A stretch of 51,719 nt of DNA, taken from the NCBI GenBank assembly GCA_004554085.1, contig SFNY01000048.1, positions 1 through 51,719 on the forward strand. The letters are read 5' to 3'. The stretch is from Clostridiales bacterium (GTDB taxonomy: Bacteria; Bacillota; Clostridia; Christensenellales; Aristaeellaceae). How positions within the stretch are numbered: position 1 is the stretch's first letter; each line of letters opens with the position of its first letter. The notes under the pieces are model-generated. The model was not told where the DNA came from. It made no database searches and was given only the letters and a program-made list of their open reading frames with translations. The position numbers were made by a program, and so were the translations under genes. This document shows, one piece after another, positions 1 to 17,519 of this stretch.

Positions 1-3182
<3,182 letters not shown>

Positions 3183-3278
3183 AGTCTATTTCCTCTTTCT
3201 TTCTGATTGGAACGGGAATGCGCTTAATCCTTTGAAGCGTTAATTGCGTATCAAATCTTAACACGTTCCCCATAGCGA

Positions 3279-3307
3279 CCTTCAGCACGCGTAAAGCGTG
3301 CTGAAGG
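3279..3307 (-). other. 12-bp stem-loop between rpsG and fusA
   Basis: A perfect 12-bp inverted repeat (CCTTCAGCACGC and its complement) with a 5-nt loop lies in the 152-nt rpsG-fusA spacer. It has no T-tract on the minus strand, so it is unlikely to be an intrinsic terminator. An mRNA processing or stability element inside the str operon is possible. Confidence 0.6.
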
Positions 3308-3334
3308 AAGGTTTTGATATGAAATCTATCGGTA

Positions 3335-3805
3335 TTACCAGCGATAGTGCGCGAATGCCTTGTTGGCCTCGGCCATCTTGTGCATATCCTCGCGACGCTT
3401 CACGGCGTTACCGGCGTTGTTGGCGGCGTCCAGGATCTCGCCTGCCAGGCGCTCCGCCATGCTGCGCTCGCCGCGCTTGCGGGCGAACATGACCAGCCAG
3501 CGCAGAGCCAGGGTCTGACGGCGCTCGGGACGGATCTCGATCGGGACCTGGTAGGTGGTACCGCCGACGCGGCGGGCCTTGACTTCCAGGGACGGCATGA
3601 TGTTGGCCATCGCCTGGTTGAACACCTCAATGGCCTCCTTGCCGCTCTTCTGAGCAACCATCTCAAATGCGTCATAGCACACAGCCTGCGCTACGCCGCG
3701 CTTGCCGTCGTACATGACCTGGTTGATCAGCTTGGTGACGACGGTCGTTCCATATACAGGATCCGGAAGCACTTCACGCTTCGGAATAAATCCACGTCTG
3801 GGCAT
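3335..3805 (-). CDS. rpsG: 30S ribosomal protein S7
   Basis: Encodes the 156-residue primary 16S rRNA-binding protein that nucleates assembly of the 30S head. The sequence is typical from MPRRGFIPKRE through VGGTTYQVP and ALRWL to the usual end HKMAEANKAFAHYRW; the length is the bacterial norm. The start has a strong CAGGAGGGACAACA ribosome binding site. It lies between rpsL (191-nt spacer) and fusA (152-nt spacer), so it is the third gene of the str operon. S7 is the autoregulator of this operon in E. coli; whether the structured spacer plays that role here is inference. Confidence 0.97.
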   Translation of the reverse strand: MPRRGFIPKREVLPDPVYGTTVVTKLINQVMYDGKRGVAQAVCYDAFEMVAQKSGKEAIEVFNQAMANIMPSLEVKARRVGGTTYQVPIEIRPERRQTLALRWLVMFARKRGERSMAERLAGEILDAANNAGNAVKRREDMHKMAEANKAFAHYRW

Positions 3806-3997
3806 TGTTGTCCCTCCTGAAAATTAATCGTACGGTGTCAAAAGTGAACGAGAAACAGGCAAAAGCCCATGCGGCTGTTGGCGCAACCGCACTGCCCGCA
3901 AGCCCTCGCAATCCGCATATTCCCACGTTCCAAATGGCACATGCTTCCTGCTTCAGCCCACGTTTTCGCCAATGAAAGCAATTTATACTGCTTTCGC
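3806..3997 (-). promoter_or_regulatory. Structured rpsL-rpsG intercistronic region
   Basis: This 190-nt spacer is long for this compact operon. On the minus strand it holds a perfect 7-bp inverted repeat just after the S12 stop (GAAAGCA/TGCTTTC, 3974-3995) and a longer stem TGCGG-TTG/CAA-C-AGCCGCA (3870-3891). In E. coli the equivalent region is the S7 repressor target; no homology is claimed. A hexamer TTGACA occurs but has no matching -10 before the rpsG ribosome binding site. Confidence 0.4.
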
Positions 3998-4372
3998 TTA
4001 CTTCTTCGGACGCTTTGCGCCGTAGAGGGAGCGGCCCTGCATGCGCTTGGCAACGCCAGCAGCATCGAGAGCGCCGCGGATGATGTGGTAACGCACGCCA
4101 GGCAGATCGCGCACCTTGCCGCCGCGGATCAGAACAACCGAGTGCTCCTGCAGGTTGTGGCCGATGCCGGGGATGTAGCAAGTACCTTCGATCTGGTTCG
4201 TCAGACGAACGCGGGCAATTTTACGCAATGCGGAATTCGGCTTCTTGGGGGTCTGCGTCTTGACGGACAGGCAGACGCCGCGCTTCTGCGGACAGGACTG
4301 CAGAATCGGGGAATTCGACTTGCTGGTTACCTTCTCTCTACCCTTGCGGATCAACTGATTGATCGTCGGCAT
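3998..4372 (-). CDS. rpsL: 30S ribosomal protein S12 (Arg at position 88)
   Basis: Encodes a 124-residue decoding-centre protein, co-linear with E. coli S12 (CPQKRGVC, TPKKPNSALRK, GHNLQEHSV, DLPGVRYH). Lys43 is retained. The normally invariant segment GGRVKDLPG reads GGKVRDLPG, so position 88 (E. coli numbering with Met) is Arg instead of Lys. Lys88Arg is a known streptomycin-resistance substitution. The loop normally NGIEVTAY is also unusual here (NQIEGTCY). The start has AGGAGGTG 11 nt upstream. It is the second gene of the str operon, between the L7Ae-like gene and rpsG. Confidence 0.97.
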   Translation of the reverse strand: MPTINQLIRKGREKVTSKSNSPILQSCPQKRGVCLSVKTQTPKKPNSALRKIARVRLTNQIEGTCYIPGIGHNLQEHSVVLIRGGKVRDLPGVRYHIIRGALDAAGVAKRMQGRSLYGAKRPKK

Positions 4373-4461
4373 GGAAGAAAAGCACCTCCTGAACTATAAT
4401 CGTAATAAAGCTTCTATACGCACTTCCGCAACCCTGGAAGAGGATAGCAAATTGGGACGGG

Positions 4462-4707
4462 TTACGCCTTCTTCAGGCCCGCAGACGCGGTCTTGACCTC
4501 CACGCCGCAAGCCTGGCCAAGCTCCTTCATCGTGGGAACCTCAACCATGCGCACGCCTGCCTCGTTACACGCCTGACGAACCTGACGGACGATGTAGAGA
4601 TCGGCGTCCTGGGCGATGTAGGCCTCCGCGATTTCGCCGGAGCGAATCGCGCGCAGCAATCTGCGTGTGCCGACAACCTTCGAACCGTTTCTCAGCTTTT
4701 CAAGCAT
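4462..4707 (-). CDS. L7Ae-family K-turn RNA-binding protein (YbxF/RplGB-like)
   Basis: Encodes an 81-residue single-domain protein of the L7Ae/L30e/S12e/Gadd45 family, with the typical GSKVVGTRRLLRAI start and an AYIAQDAD segment followed by VPTMKELGQACGVEV. Relatives in Firmicutes sit directly before rpsL and bind kink-turn RNA; their cellular role is poorly defined. Here it is the first gene of the str operon, 89 nt before rpsL, with AGGAG about 9-10 nt before the ATG. The identification rests on sequence and on the conserved position downstream of rpoC. Confidence 0.93.
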   Translation of the reverse strand: MLEKLRNGSKVVGTRRLLRAIRSGEIAEAYIAQDADLYIVRQVRQACNEAGVRMVEVPTMKELGQACGVEVKTASAGLKKA

Positions 4708-4746
4708 TGCAGCACACTCCTTTTACAGACATACCCGAACTATCAA

Positions 4747-4775
4747 ATCATATCACCAATTGCAAGCCTTGTCAA
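4747..4775 (-). promoter_or_regulatory. Sigma-A promoter of the str operon
   Basis: Minus-strand TTGACA (4770-4775), 17-bp spacer, TATGAT (4747-4752). It lies about 40 bp upstream of the L7Ae-like start codon and downstream of the rpoC terminator, so the str operon is transcribed separately from rpoBC. Confidence 0.88.
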
Positions 4776-4929
4776 GACAAAAGCGGCGTTCACAGGCCTT
4801 TTCGGTGAATTTTAACCCAATTTGCCCGGGCTCATGCCTTCATTCCACTCCATTTTACGCTTCAAATGTAAACTTCGCACGCTTTTCGACAGTCCTTACA
4901 CATCTCTGATCTTTGACCCGCTTCGACAG

Positions 4930-4964
4930 AAAAACCGCCCGCATCCTTTCGGACGCGGGCGGCA
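4930..4964 (-). terminator. Intrinsic terminator of rpoB-rpoC
   Basis: Minus-strand GC-rich stem GCCGCCCGCGTCC/GATGCGGGCGGT with a short GAAAG loop, followed by TTTTT. It starts about 10 nt after the rpoC stop codon. Confidence 0.92.
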
Positions 4965-4974
4965 TGGAATGAAC

Positions 4975-8550
<3,576 letters not shown>

Positions 8551-8613
8551 GGAGCTCTCTCCCTTCTATATCAAGACACGGTGAATTCCTCACCTGAAAG
8601 CAGTGTGCGTCTC

Positions 8614-12402
<3,789 letters not shown>

Positions 12403-12596
12403 ACCTTCAATCACCCCTATCTTTATTTCCACCGCCGGAGGAGACCGGCGATTTCGAACGCCATGGTCCAAAAGTCGAAGGTTATCTTTCGGATAAACTT
12501 TCGTTATTTTCAGACATCTGCACAGTTTTTCCGCCGATTTTGCGTCAATTTGTGAAAATTTCGCGCCTGAAGCAGACTTTTGTCCATAATAATGCA
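12403..12596 (-). promoter_or_regulatory. Long 5' leader of rpoB
   Basis: About 195 nt separate the inferred transcription start from the rpoB ATG. Near its 3' end is a stem CGCCGG/CCGGCG with a small loop, about 30-40 nt before the start codon. A 25-codon reading frame begins near the 5' end (MDKSLLQARN) but has no convincing ribosome binding site. No known riboswitch or ribosomal-protein leader was recognised. Together with the promoter and the cca terminator this fills the 360-nt gap before the next gene. Confidence 0.45.
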
Positions 12597-12603
12597 ATAT
12601 AGA

Positions 12604-12632
12604 AATATATCATAGTCTTTTTCGTTTGTCAA
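12604..12632 (-). promoter_or_regulatory. Sigma-A promoter of rpoB-rpoC
   Basis: Minus-strand TTGACA (12627-12632), 17-bp spacer, TATATT (12604-12609), with a TGn extension before the -10. Confidence 0.9.
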
Positions 12633-12696
12633 GCCCCGCTTTTTCCGGTTTTCCGGCAATTTTGGCGCGTTTTTCCTACTTCTTCAAAATTTAACA

Positions 12697-12740
12697 CAAA
12701 AAGCGCGCCGGAACGGCTTCCACGCCGCCTCCGGCACGCT
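12697..12740 (-). terminator. Intrinsic terminator after the CCA-adding enzyme gene
   Basis: Minus-strand stem GCGTGCCGGAG paired with TTCCGGCGCGC, followed by TTTTTGTGTT. It ends the tRNA nucleotidyltransferase transcript just upstream of the rpoB promoter. Confidence 0.88.
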
Positions 12741-12761
12741 CTCGATATTGAATTATTTCAT

Positions 12762-14147
12762 TCAATTTTGATTCATACCTGAACTGATTTCCTGCATTTT
12801 CTGATATTCTCCCAGCAGCTGGCGCAGCGCCACAGCCTTCTCCAGCCCGGAGAAGTGCAGCATGCGCCCGCGTCGGAGCAATTCGCCGAAGTCCTTCCCC
12901 GGCTTCAAACCCGCGTTAATCAGATCCTGGCCCGTCACCATGGGGCGCGTCAGGCACGCGCGGTAGTCCGCAAGGCGCTCCCGCAGCCAGAGCTCGGTTT
13001 CCTCATGATAGGGCTCGTCCAGCTTGCCGCTGGCGTCCGCTCGGGAGAGCAGGATCAGGTCGTTGGGACAGACGCTCAGGTCGAACAGCATGCGCGTCTT
13101 TTTCTTCTTGGACTTCGCCCCCGCCAGCATGTTGGGCCGCATGTGCAGCTCGGTCTGGTTCTTCACATACCCAATCAGCTTCTCGTTGTTGGTGATGCGC
13201 CGCAGCTGCCTTTCCACCATCTCCAGGCCCAGCACCTCGTGGCCGTAGGCGGTGATGCGCCCGTCCTCCTGCACCTGCGTGGCCACGCACTTGCCCAGAT
13301 CGTGAAAGAGCGCCGAGAGCATGAAGGCCAGCGGGTATTCCGCGCGACTGCGCAGCTTCGCGGCCTCGTCCAGCGTGAGCAGGGTGTGGGTGAACACGTC
13401 GCCCTCGGGGTGGAATTTGGGATTCTGCTTTACGCCAATGGTGGCCTCCAGCTCCGGAAAGAACTCCTTCAGATGATCCATCGCCTGAAGCTCACGGAAG
13501 TAGACCGAGGGCTTCTCCGCCTTTATAAGCGCCTTCTCCGTCTCCCCAAGAATCCGCTCCACGCTCAGGTGGGTCACGTCCATCGACGCGCACAGCGAAC
13601 GCGTCTCCGGCTCGATCTGCGCGCCCAGCCGGGCTGCAAACTGTGCGGCCCGGAAGGCCCGCAGCGCGTCCTCGACGAAGGTCTGCGGGCTGACGCAGCG
13701 GATGATCCGCTTCTGAAGATCTTCCCGACCACCATGGAAGTCCTTCACCTCACCGGTGAGCACGTCCTGAATCATGGCGTTTATGGTGAAGTCCCGGCGC
13801 AGGCAGGCGCGCTCCGGCGGCAGGAAGGGGTCCACAGACACGTCGAAGTCGGTGTGCTTTTCCCCGGTGCGGGATTCGGTGCGGGGCATGGCAATGTCGA
13901 TGTCGCTGTGGCGCAGGCCCAACACGCCGAAGCTCGCGCCCCGGTCGTAGACCTCGCCCAGACCGGACAGCAGCGCGCGCAGTCCATCGGGAGCAATGCC
14001 GTAGACCTCGATATCGATGTCCTTGCAGGCGACGCCCATCAGGCCGTCGCGCACGAAGCCGCCCACGTAGTAGGCGCGTCCGCCCGCGTCCGCCACCAGT
14101 GCGGCGATGTCCCTGGAGAGCGCGAGATCCTGTTCGTAAGTGTTCAT
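12762..14147 (-). CDS. cca: CCA tRNA nucleotidyltransferase / poly(A) polymerase family with HD domain
   Basis: Encodes 461 residues. The N-terminal nucleotidyltransferase fold has YYVGGFVRDGLMG and the catalytic DIDIEVYG carboxylates, then RRDFTINAMI and an EDALRAFRAAQFAARL motif typical of class II CCA/poly(A) polymerases. A C-terminal HD phosphohydrolase domain carries LFHDLGKC. The likely role is adding or repairing the tRNA 3' CCA end; the HD domain suggests an added phosphatase or phosphodiesterase activity. The ATG was chosen over an upstream in-frame start because GGGTGAT sits just before it and the promoter -10 overlaps the longer version. It is monocistronic. Confidence 0.9.
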   Translation of the reverse strand: MNTYEQDLALSRDIAALVADAGGRAYYVGGFVRDGLMGVACKDIDIEVYGIAPDGLRALLSGLGEVYDRGASFGVLGLRHSDIDIAMPRTESRTGEKHTDFDVSVDPFLPPERACLRRDFTINAMIQDVLTGEVKDFHGGREDLQKRIIRCVSPQTFVEDALRAFRAAQFAARLGAQIEPETRSLCASMDVTHLSVERILGETEKALIKAEKPSVYFRELQAMDHLKEFFPELEATIGVKQNPKFHPEGDVFTHTLLTLDEAAKLRSRAEYPLAFMLSALFHDLGKCVATQVQEDGRITAYGHEVLGLEMVERQLRRITNNEKLIGYVKNQTELHMRPNMLAGAKSKKKKTRMLFDLSVCPNDLILLSRADASGKLDEPYHEETELWLRERLADYRACLTRPMVTGQDLINAGLKPGKDFGELLRRGRMLHFSGLEKAVALRQLLGEYQKMQEISSGMNQN

Positions 14148-14162
14148 GAAATCACCCGGTGC

Positions 14163-14191
14163 ATTATAGCATACACGCAGCGCCCGCGCAA
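14163..14191 (-). promoter_or_regulatory. Promoter of the cca gene
   Basis: Minus-strand TTGCGC (14186-14191), 17 bp, TATAAT (14163-14168), ending only about 15 nt before the ATG, so the leader is very short. Confidence 0.75.
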
Positions 14192-14251
14192 GCGGAAAGC
14201 GCTGGCAACAGCGCATCGCCGAAAATCACCCAAGGTTAACCTGCCCTCCTA

Positions 14252-14280
14252 TTTCATGCAGGGCACGGCTGTGGTATAAT
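14252..14280 (+). promoter_or_regulatory. Promoter of xpt
   Basis: Extended -10 TGGTATAAT (TATAAT 14275-14280) with a weak -35 TTTCAT 17 bp upstream. The transcript would have a leader of only about 30 nt, so there is no room for the purine riboswitch that often controls xpt in Firmicutes. Confidence 0.7.
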
Positions 14281-14317
14281 GCTTTTATACAGTTTTTTAG
14301 GAAGGGAATGGGCGACT

Positions 14318-14887
14318 ATGGAACTGCTGAAACAAAAGATACTGGATTGCGGCCGCGCGCTGGACGAGCATGTGCTGCTGGTGGACTCCTTTCTGAACAA
14401 CCAGGTGGATGTGAAGCTGATGCAGGAGGTGGGCAGGGAGTTCGCCCGCCGCTTCGCCGACGCTGGCATCACCCGCATCGTGACCATCGAATCCTCCGGC
14501 ATCGCGCCCGCCGCCATGGCTGCGCTGGAAATGGATCTGCCGCTGGTGATCCTGAAAAAGTCCAAGTCGAGCATCCTGAAGGATGGAATCCTCCAGACGG
14601 AGGTATTCTCCTTCACCAAGAACGCGCCCTACATGCTGACGCTGAAGCCCCAGTTTGTGAACCCGGGCGATAAGGTGCTGCTGATCGACGACTTCCTGGC
14701 CAACGGCGAGGCCGCGCTGGGCGCATCCAGCCTGCTGGAGCGCGCGGGCGCACAGGTCGCGGGCATCGGCATCGTGATCGCCAAGACCTTCCAGCCGGGT
14801 CTGAAAAAGCTTCAGGAGGCCGGCTACCGCGTGGAGATTCTGGCCCCGGTGAAGCGCATGGCCGAGAACCTGATCGAGTTTGAATGA
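14318..14887 (+). CDS. xpt: Xanthine phosphoribosyltransferase
   Basis: Encodes 189 residues and converts xanthine plus PRPP to XMP in purine salvage. It aligns throughout with Bacillus Xpt: VDSFLNNQVDVKLMQEVG, TIESSGIAPA, the PRPP-binding loop VLLIDDFLANGEAA, and GIGIVIAKTFQPG. The ATG giving MELLKQKILDCGR matches the family start; GGAAGGG lies upstream. The stop overlaps or closely abuts the following HAD phosphatase, so the two are probably co-transcribed. Confidence 0.95.
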   Translation: MELLKQKILDCGRALDEHVLLVDSFLNNQVDVKLMQEVGREFARRFADAGITRIVTIESSGIAPAAMAALEMDLPLVILKKSKSSILKDGILQTEVFSFTKNAPYMLTLKPQFVNPGDKVLLIDDFLANGEAALGASSLLERAGAQVAGIGIVIAKTFQPGLKKLQEAGYRVEILAPVKRMAENLIEFE

Positions 14888-14904
14888 AGAAGGATGGTCA
14901 AAAG

Positions 14905-15684
14905 ATGACGCTTAAGGATGTAAAGCTGTTCCTGCTGGACATGGACGGCACCTTCTATCTGGGAGACCGGCTGATCGAGGGCTCCCTGGACTTCATCGAG
15001 AAGGTGAAGGCCACAGGCCGCGACTTCCTCTTCCTCACCAACAATTCCTCCCACAACGCTGACTTCTACGTACAGCGCCTGCGCCGCATGGGGCTTGAGG
15101 TGGACCGCAGCAAGGTGATGACCTCCGGCGAGGCCACCTGCGAGAAGCTCAGGGAACTCTACCCCGGCAAGCGCGCCTTCGTGCTGGGCAACGAATTCCT
15201 GCTCCAGGACTTCCGCGAGGCAGGAATCGAGGTGGATCAGAAGAACCCGGAGGTGGTGGTGATCGGCTTCGACACCACCCTGGACTACGCGAAGATGACC
15301 GCCGTGTGCGACTTCGTGCGCGCGGGGCTTCCCTACATCGCCACCCACCCGGACTTCAACTGCCCCACCGAGACCGGCTTCATCCCGGACATCGGCGCGA
15401 TCATGGCCTTCATCGAGGCCTCCACCGGTCGCCGCCCGGACCGGATCGTGGGCAAGCCCCACACCGGCATCGTGGAGGCCGCCAGGCGCCGCACGGGTCT
15501 TTCCTGCAACGAGATGGCGATGGTGGGCGACCGCCTGTACACCGACATTGAGACGGGCCTGCGCAGCGGCATGCTGTCGATTCTGGTGATGTCCGGCGAG
15601 ACCACCGAGGAAATGTTGGCCGAGTCCAAGACCGTACCCGACCTCAAATTCGACCGCCTGGCGGACATGGTTGAGCTGCTGTAA
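14905..15684 (+). CDS. HAD-IIA family sugar/nucleotide phosphatase (NagD-like)
   Basis: Encodes about 259 residues. HAD motif I is LLDMDGTFYLG (nucleophile Asp plus general-acid Asp), motif II FLTNNSS, motif III VGKPHTGI and motif IV MVGDRLYTDIETG. The order and the C2 cap between motifs II and III are typical of NagD/AraL-type phosphatases that hydrolyse small phosphorylated metabolites; the substrate cannot be told. An earlier ATG at 14884 overlaps the xpt stop (ATGA) and would allow translational coupling. I prefer 14905 because AGGATGG precedes it and the family usually opens a few residues before motif I. Confidence 0.88.
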   Translation: MTLKDVKLFLLDMDGTFYLGDRLIEGSLDFIEKVKATGRDFLFLTNNSSHNADFYVQRLRRMGLEVDRSKVMTSGEATCEKLRELYPGKRAFVLGNEFLLQDFREAGIEVDQKNPEVVVIGFDTTLDYAKMTAVCDFVRAGLPYIATHPDFNCPTETGFIPDIGAIMAFIEASTGRRPDRIVGKPHTGIVEAARRRTGLSCNEMAMVGDRLYTDIETGLRSGMLSILVMSGETTEEMLAESKTVPDLKFDRLADMVELL

Positions 15685-15693
15685 TCTAGTGGA

Positions 15694-15725
15694 CGGGGGA
15701 GTATCTCCCCCGCATTTATTTTTGG
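15694..15725 (+). terminator. Terminator of the xpt-HAD transcript
   Basis: 8-bp stem CGGGGGAG/CTCCCCCG with a TAT loop followed by CATTTATTTTT. It lies between convergent genes and has no T-tract on the minus strand. Confidence 0.85.
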
Positions 15726-15726
15726 T

Positions 15727-16515
15727 TCATCTGGACGCGTACTTGGGATTTGCCGCGCGCACGGACTCAGGAAACTGACTTCGCAGCAACTCGAAGGCGC
15801 GCTCCACCTCCTCCGGCACGTCCACGTGGGCGATGAAGCCGCGCCCGCGCGGGCCGTAGCCCTCCGCATCGTCCCGCAGCCGGGGAATCTCCCCCATCAG
15901 CAGCGTGATGTAGCGCTCCATGCTCCACATGCCCCGGGGCGCGTCCCGGAAGGCAAGCTTGCCGCTGCGCACCTCCACCTCCGCCGCATAGGCGGCGTAG
16001 TTGATCGCTTTGATCTCCGGTGCATGCCTGCGCAGCCCCGCCGACATGCGCAGCTGCATGGTCGCGTCCTGCGTCAGAATTATCGTGCTGCATTCCACGT
16101 CGTTCCGCTTCAGCAAGTCCAGCAGGTAGGTGATGTTGTTGCTGCAGTTCGTGGAATTGCACTCCAGAAGATCGGCCTCCAGGCCGTGGCGCAGCTTCAG
16201 GTACTGCGCGAACAGCCGCGCCTCCGGCAGACCCCCGGTCTGGAAGCCCGGCAGCTCTCCGGCCATCACATCCTGCAGGCGCTGGGTGGTGTGGCCCTCG
16301 CCGCCCACGATCACATAGCGCCGCGCCACGCCCGCGCGCATGGCCTCCGCCAGCACGTCGCCGCCGCAGAGGATGCTGCCGCCGAACAGCACCATCACAT
16401 CCGCCTGCTCCGCGCCGAAACGCTTTTGCAGCTGCTCCCGGTTCAGCTCAGCCACGTCCCGCCGTCCGCAGAAGCAGCCCAGCAGGTTGATCGCGTCCGC
16501 AATTTTCTGAAGCAT
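15727..16515 (-). CDS. ydcF: YdcF-like DUF218 family protein
   Basis: Encodes 262 residues with no signal peptide. It matches E. coli YdcF along its length: STNCSNNITYLLDLL, the QDATMQLR segment, GEIPRLRDDAEGYGPRG and FIAHVDVPEEVE, and an almost identical length. E. coli YdcF has been reported to bind S-adenosylmethionine; its reaction is unknown. This is a cytosolic member, unlike the membrane-anchored SanA/ElyC branch. The start has GGGAGAGGAC right before ATG. It sits 62 nt downstream of the DUF4867 gene with a terminator-like hairpin between, so it probably depends on read-through. Confidence 0.85.
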   Translation of the reverse strand: MLQKIADAINLLGCFCGRRDVAELNREQLQKRFGAEQADVMVLFGGSILCGGDVLAEAMRAGVARRYVIVGGEGHTTQRLQDVMAGELPGFQTGGLPEARLFAQYLKLRHGLEADLLECNSTNCSNNITYLLDLLKRNDVECSTIILTQDATMQLRMSAGLRRHAPEIKAINYAAYAAEVEVRSGKLAFRDAPRGMWSMERYITLLMGEIPRLRDDAEGYGPRGRGFIAHVDVPEEVERAFELLRSQFPESVRAANPKYASR

Positions 16516-16534
16516 GTCCTCTCCCCCATTTACA

Positions 16535-16570
16535 GAAAAGGCGGAGGAGATACGATCATCTCCTCCGCCC
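16535..16570 (-). terminator. Terminator-like hairpin between DUF4867 gene and ydcF
   Basis: Minus-strand 11-bp stem GGCGGAGGAGA/TCTCCTCCGCC followed by TTTTCTGT. It ends about 20 nt before the ydcF start codon, and I see no separate ydcF promoter, so it may act as an attenuator that sets the ratio of the two products. Confidence 0.75.
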
Positions 16571-16576
16571 GTTTCA

Positions 16577-17206
16577 TCAGTAGTTCACCACCGGATTCTC
16601 GCCCTTGAGCGCGACCACCGCGCCGTTCTTGGCCTCGGGGGATTCCGCGTGGGCCAGCAGCCACTTGTTGGTGGCGGTCAGCAGGCGGCTCTCACCGGCG
16701 GGATCGGGCTTGAACTTCAGCTCGGTGTTGGTTCCCTTGGGCAGCACCACCGTGCAGCGGAACTTGCCGCCGGCATTGATGGGCGCGTAGTGCATGGCGG
16801 TGGCGTAGACCTCCACCAGCGTGCCCTTGGGCGCGAGGAAGGCCTCGACCTTGGAGGTGTCGTACTCGTACTTCTCGAAGTCCACGTCGGCCTCCAGACC
16901 CAGCAGCAGGATCATGTCGGTGCAGGCCAGGTTCAGCTCGCTGTCACGGTGATACTCCAGGCAGTTCATCACGTGGTTGTCGCCGTTGCAGTAGCCGATC
17001 TGGATGGGCATGCCGCCGTAGAGCTGATCGGTGAAGGCCTGCATCACGTCCAGCGCCTCCAGCTCCGGCACGGAGGGAACGTACACCACGGCGCCGTCCG
17101 GGCAGGGCAGCTTGGCCATCTCGGCCTCCAGTGCGGCGGTGTCAAAGCCCTTGATGACCTTGCCGTAGCGGGCGAAGGACGGATCGAAAACGGATTGAAT
17201 CTTCAT
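16577..17206 (-). CDS. DUF4867 family protein
   Basis: Encodes 209 residues. The opening KIQSVFDPSFARYGKV and the VYVPSVPELEAL, GYCNGDNHVMNCLEYH and LNLACTDMILLLG segments are what I recall of the DUF4867 family, which is frequent in gut Clostridia and has a cupin-like character. No catalytic function is established. The ATG was selected because GGGAGGAATTC precedes it and the promoter lies upstream; the frame extends about 55 codons further but into the promoter. No membrane segment or signal peptide. Confidence 0.78.
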   Translation of the reverse strand: MKIQSVFDPSFARYGKVIKGFDTAALEAEMAKLPCPDGAVVYVPSVPELEALDVMQAFTDQLYGGMPIQIGYCNGDNHVMNCLEYHRDSELNLACTDMILLLGLEADVDFEKYEYDTSKVEAFLAPKGTLVEVYATAMHYAPINAGGKFRCTVVLPKGTNTELKFKPDPAGESRLLTATNKWLLAHAESPEAKNGAVVALKGENPVVNY

Positions 17207-17243
17207 TTTGAATTCCTCCCATGTTTTGCAAATTGCTGATGCC

Positions 17244-17273
17244 ATTATACCACGAACCCGCCCATGGGCGCAA
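17244..17273 (-). promoter_or_regulatory. Promoter of the DUF4867-ydcF unit
   Basis: Minus-strand TTGCGC (17268-17273), 18 bp, TATAAT (17244-17249). It uses the same -35 hexamer as the cca promoter. This and the divergent MATE promoter account for the 313-nt gap; nothing else was recognised in it. Confidence 0.72.
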
Positions 17274-17423
17274 GCGTTCCCTGGGCCGCCGGCTTGCGCG
17301 TTTTGGCCATTCTTCATATTTTCTGGGAAAAAGCGCGCTCTGACGCTCCAAAAACCGCGCAATTCTCTCACACATCCGACAAAAATCTCAACCTGAACTT
17401 CACGTCAACATGCGCTTCCGATC

Positions 17424-17432
17424 TGCTATAAT
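17424..17432 (+). promoter_or_regulatory. Extended -10 promoter of the MATE gene
   Basis: TGC-TATAAT (TATAAT 17427-17432) without a good -35 hexamer. It lies about 85 bp before the MATE start codon. Confidence 0.6.
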
Positions 17433-17519
17433 ATAGGTACAGTGCGTAGCATTCCGTGCGTAAGGCCAGCTGGATGCGACGCGCTGTTTTCTTTTGGCAT
17501 TTTATCAGGAGGAGATTTT

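Noticed and set aside
3838..4065. Small Cys-containing peptide in the rpsL-rpsG spacer (MCHLERGNMRIARACGQC...)
   Set aside because: Only a CxxC by chance; no ribosome binding site and no family. The region is better explained as a structured spacer.
12450..12590. Upstream peptide frame in the rpoB leader (25 codons)
   Set aside because: No convincing Shine-Dalgarno and no regulatory codon run; kept only as a remark under the leader.
14272..14317. Purine riboswitch before xpt
   Set aside because: The leader from the inferred start is only about 30 nt, too short for the aptamer, and no terminator is present.
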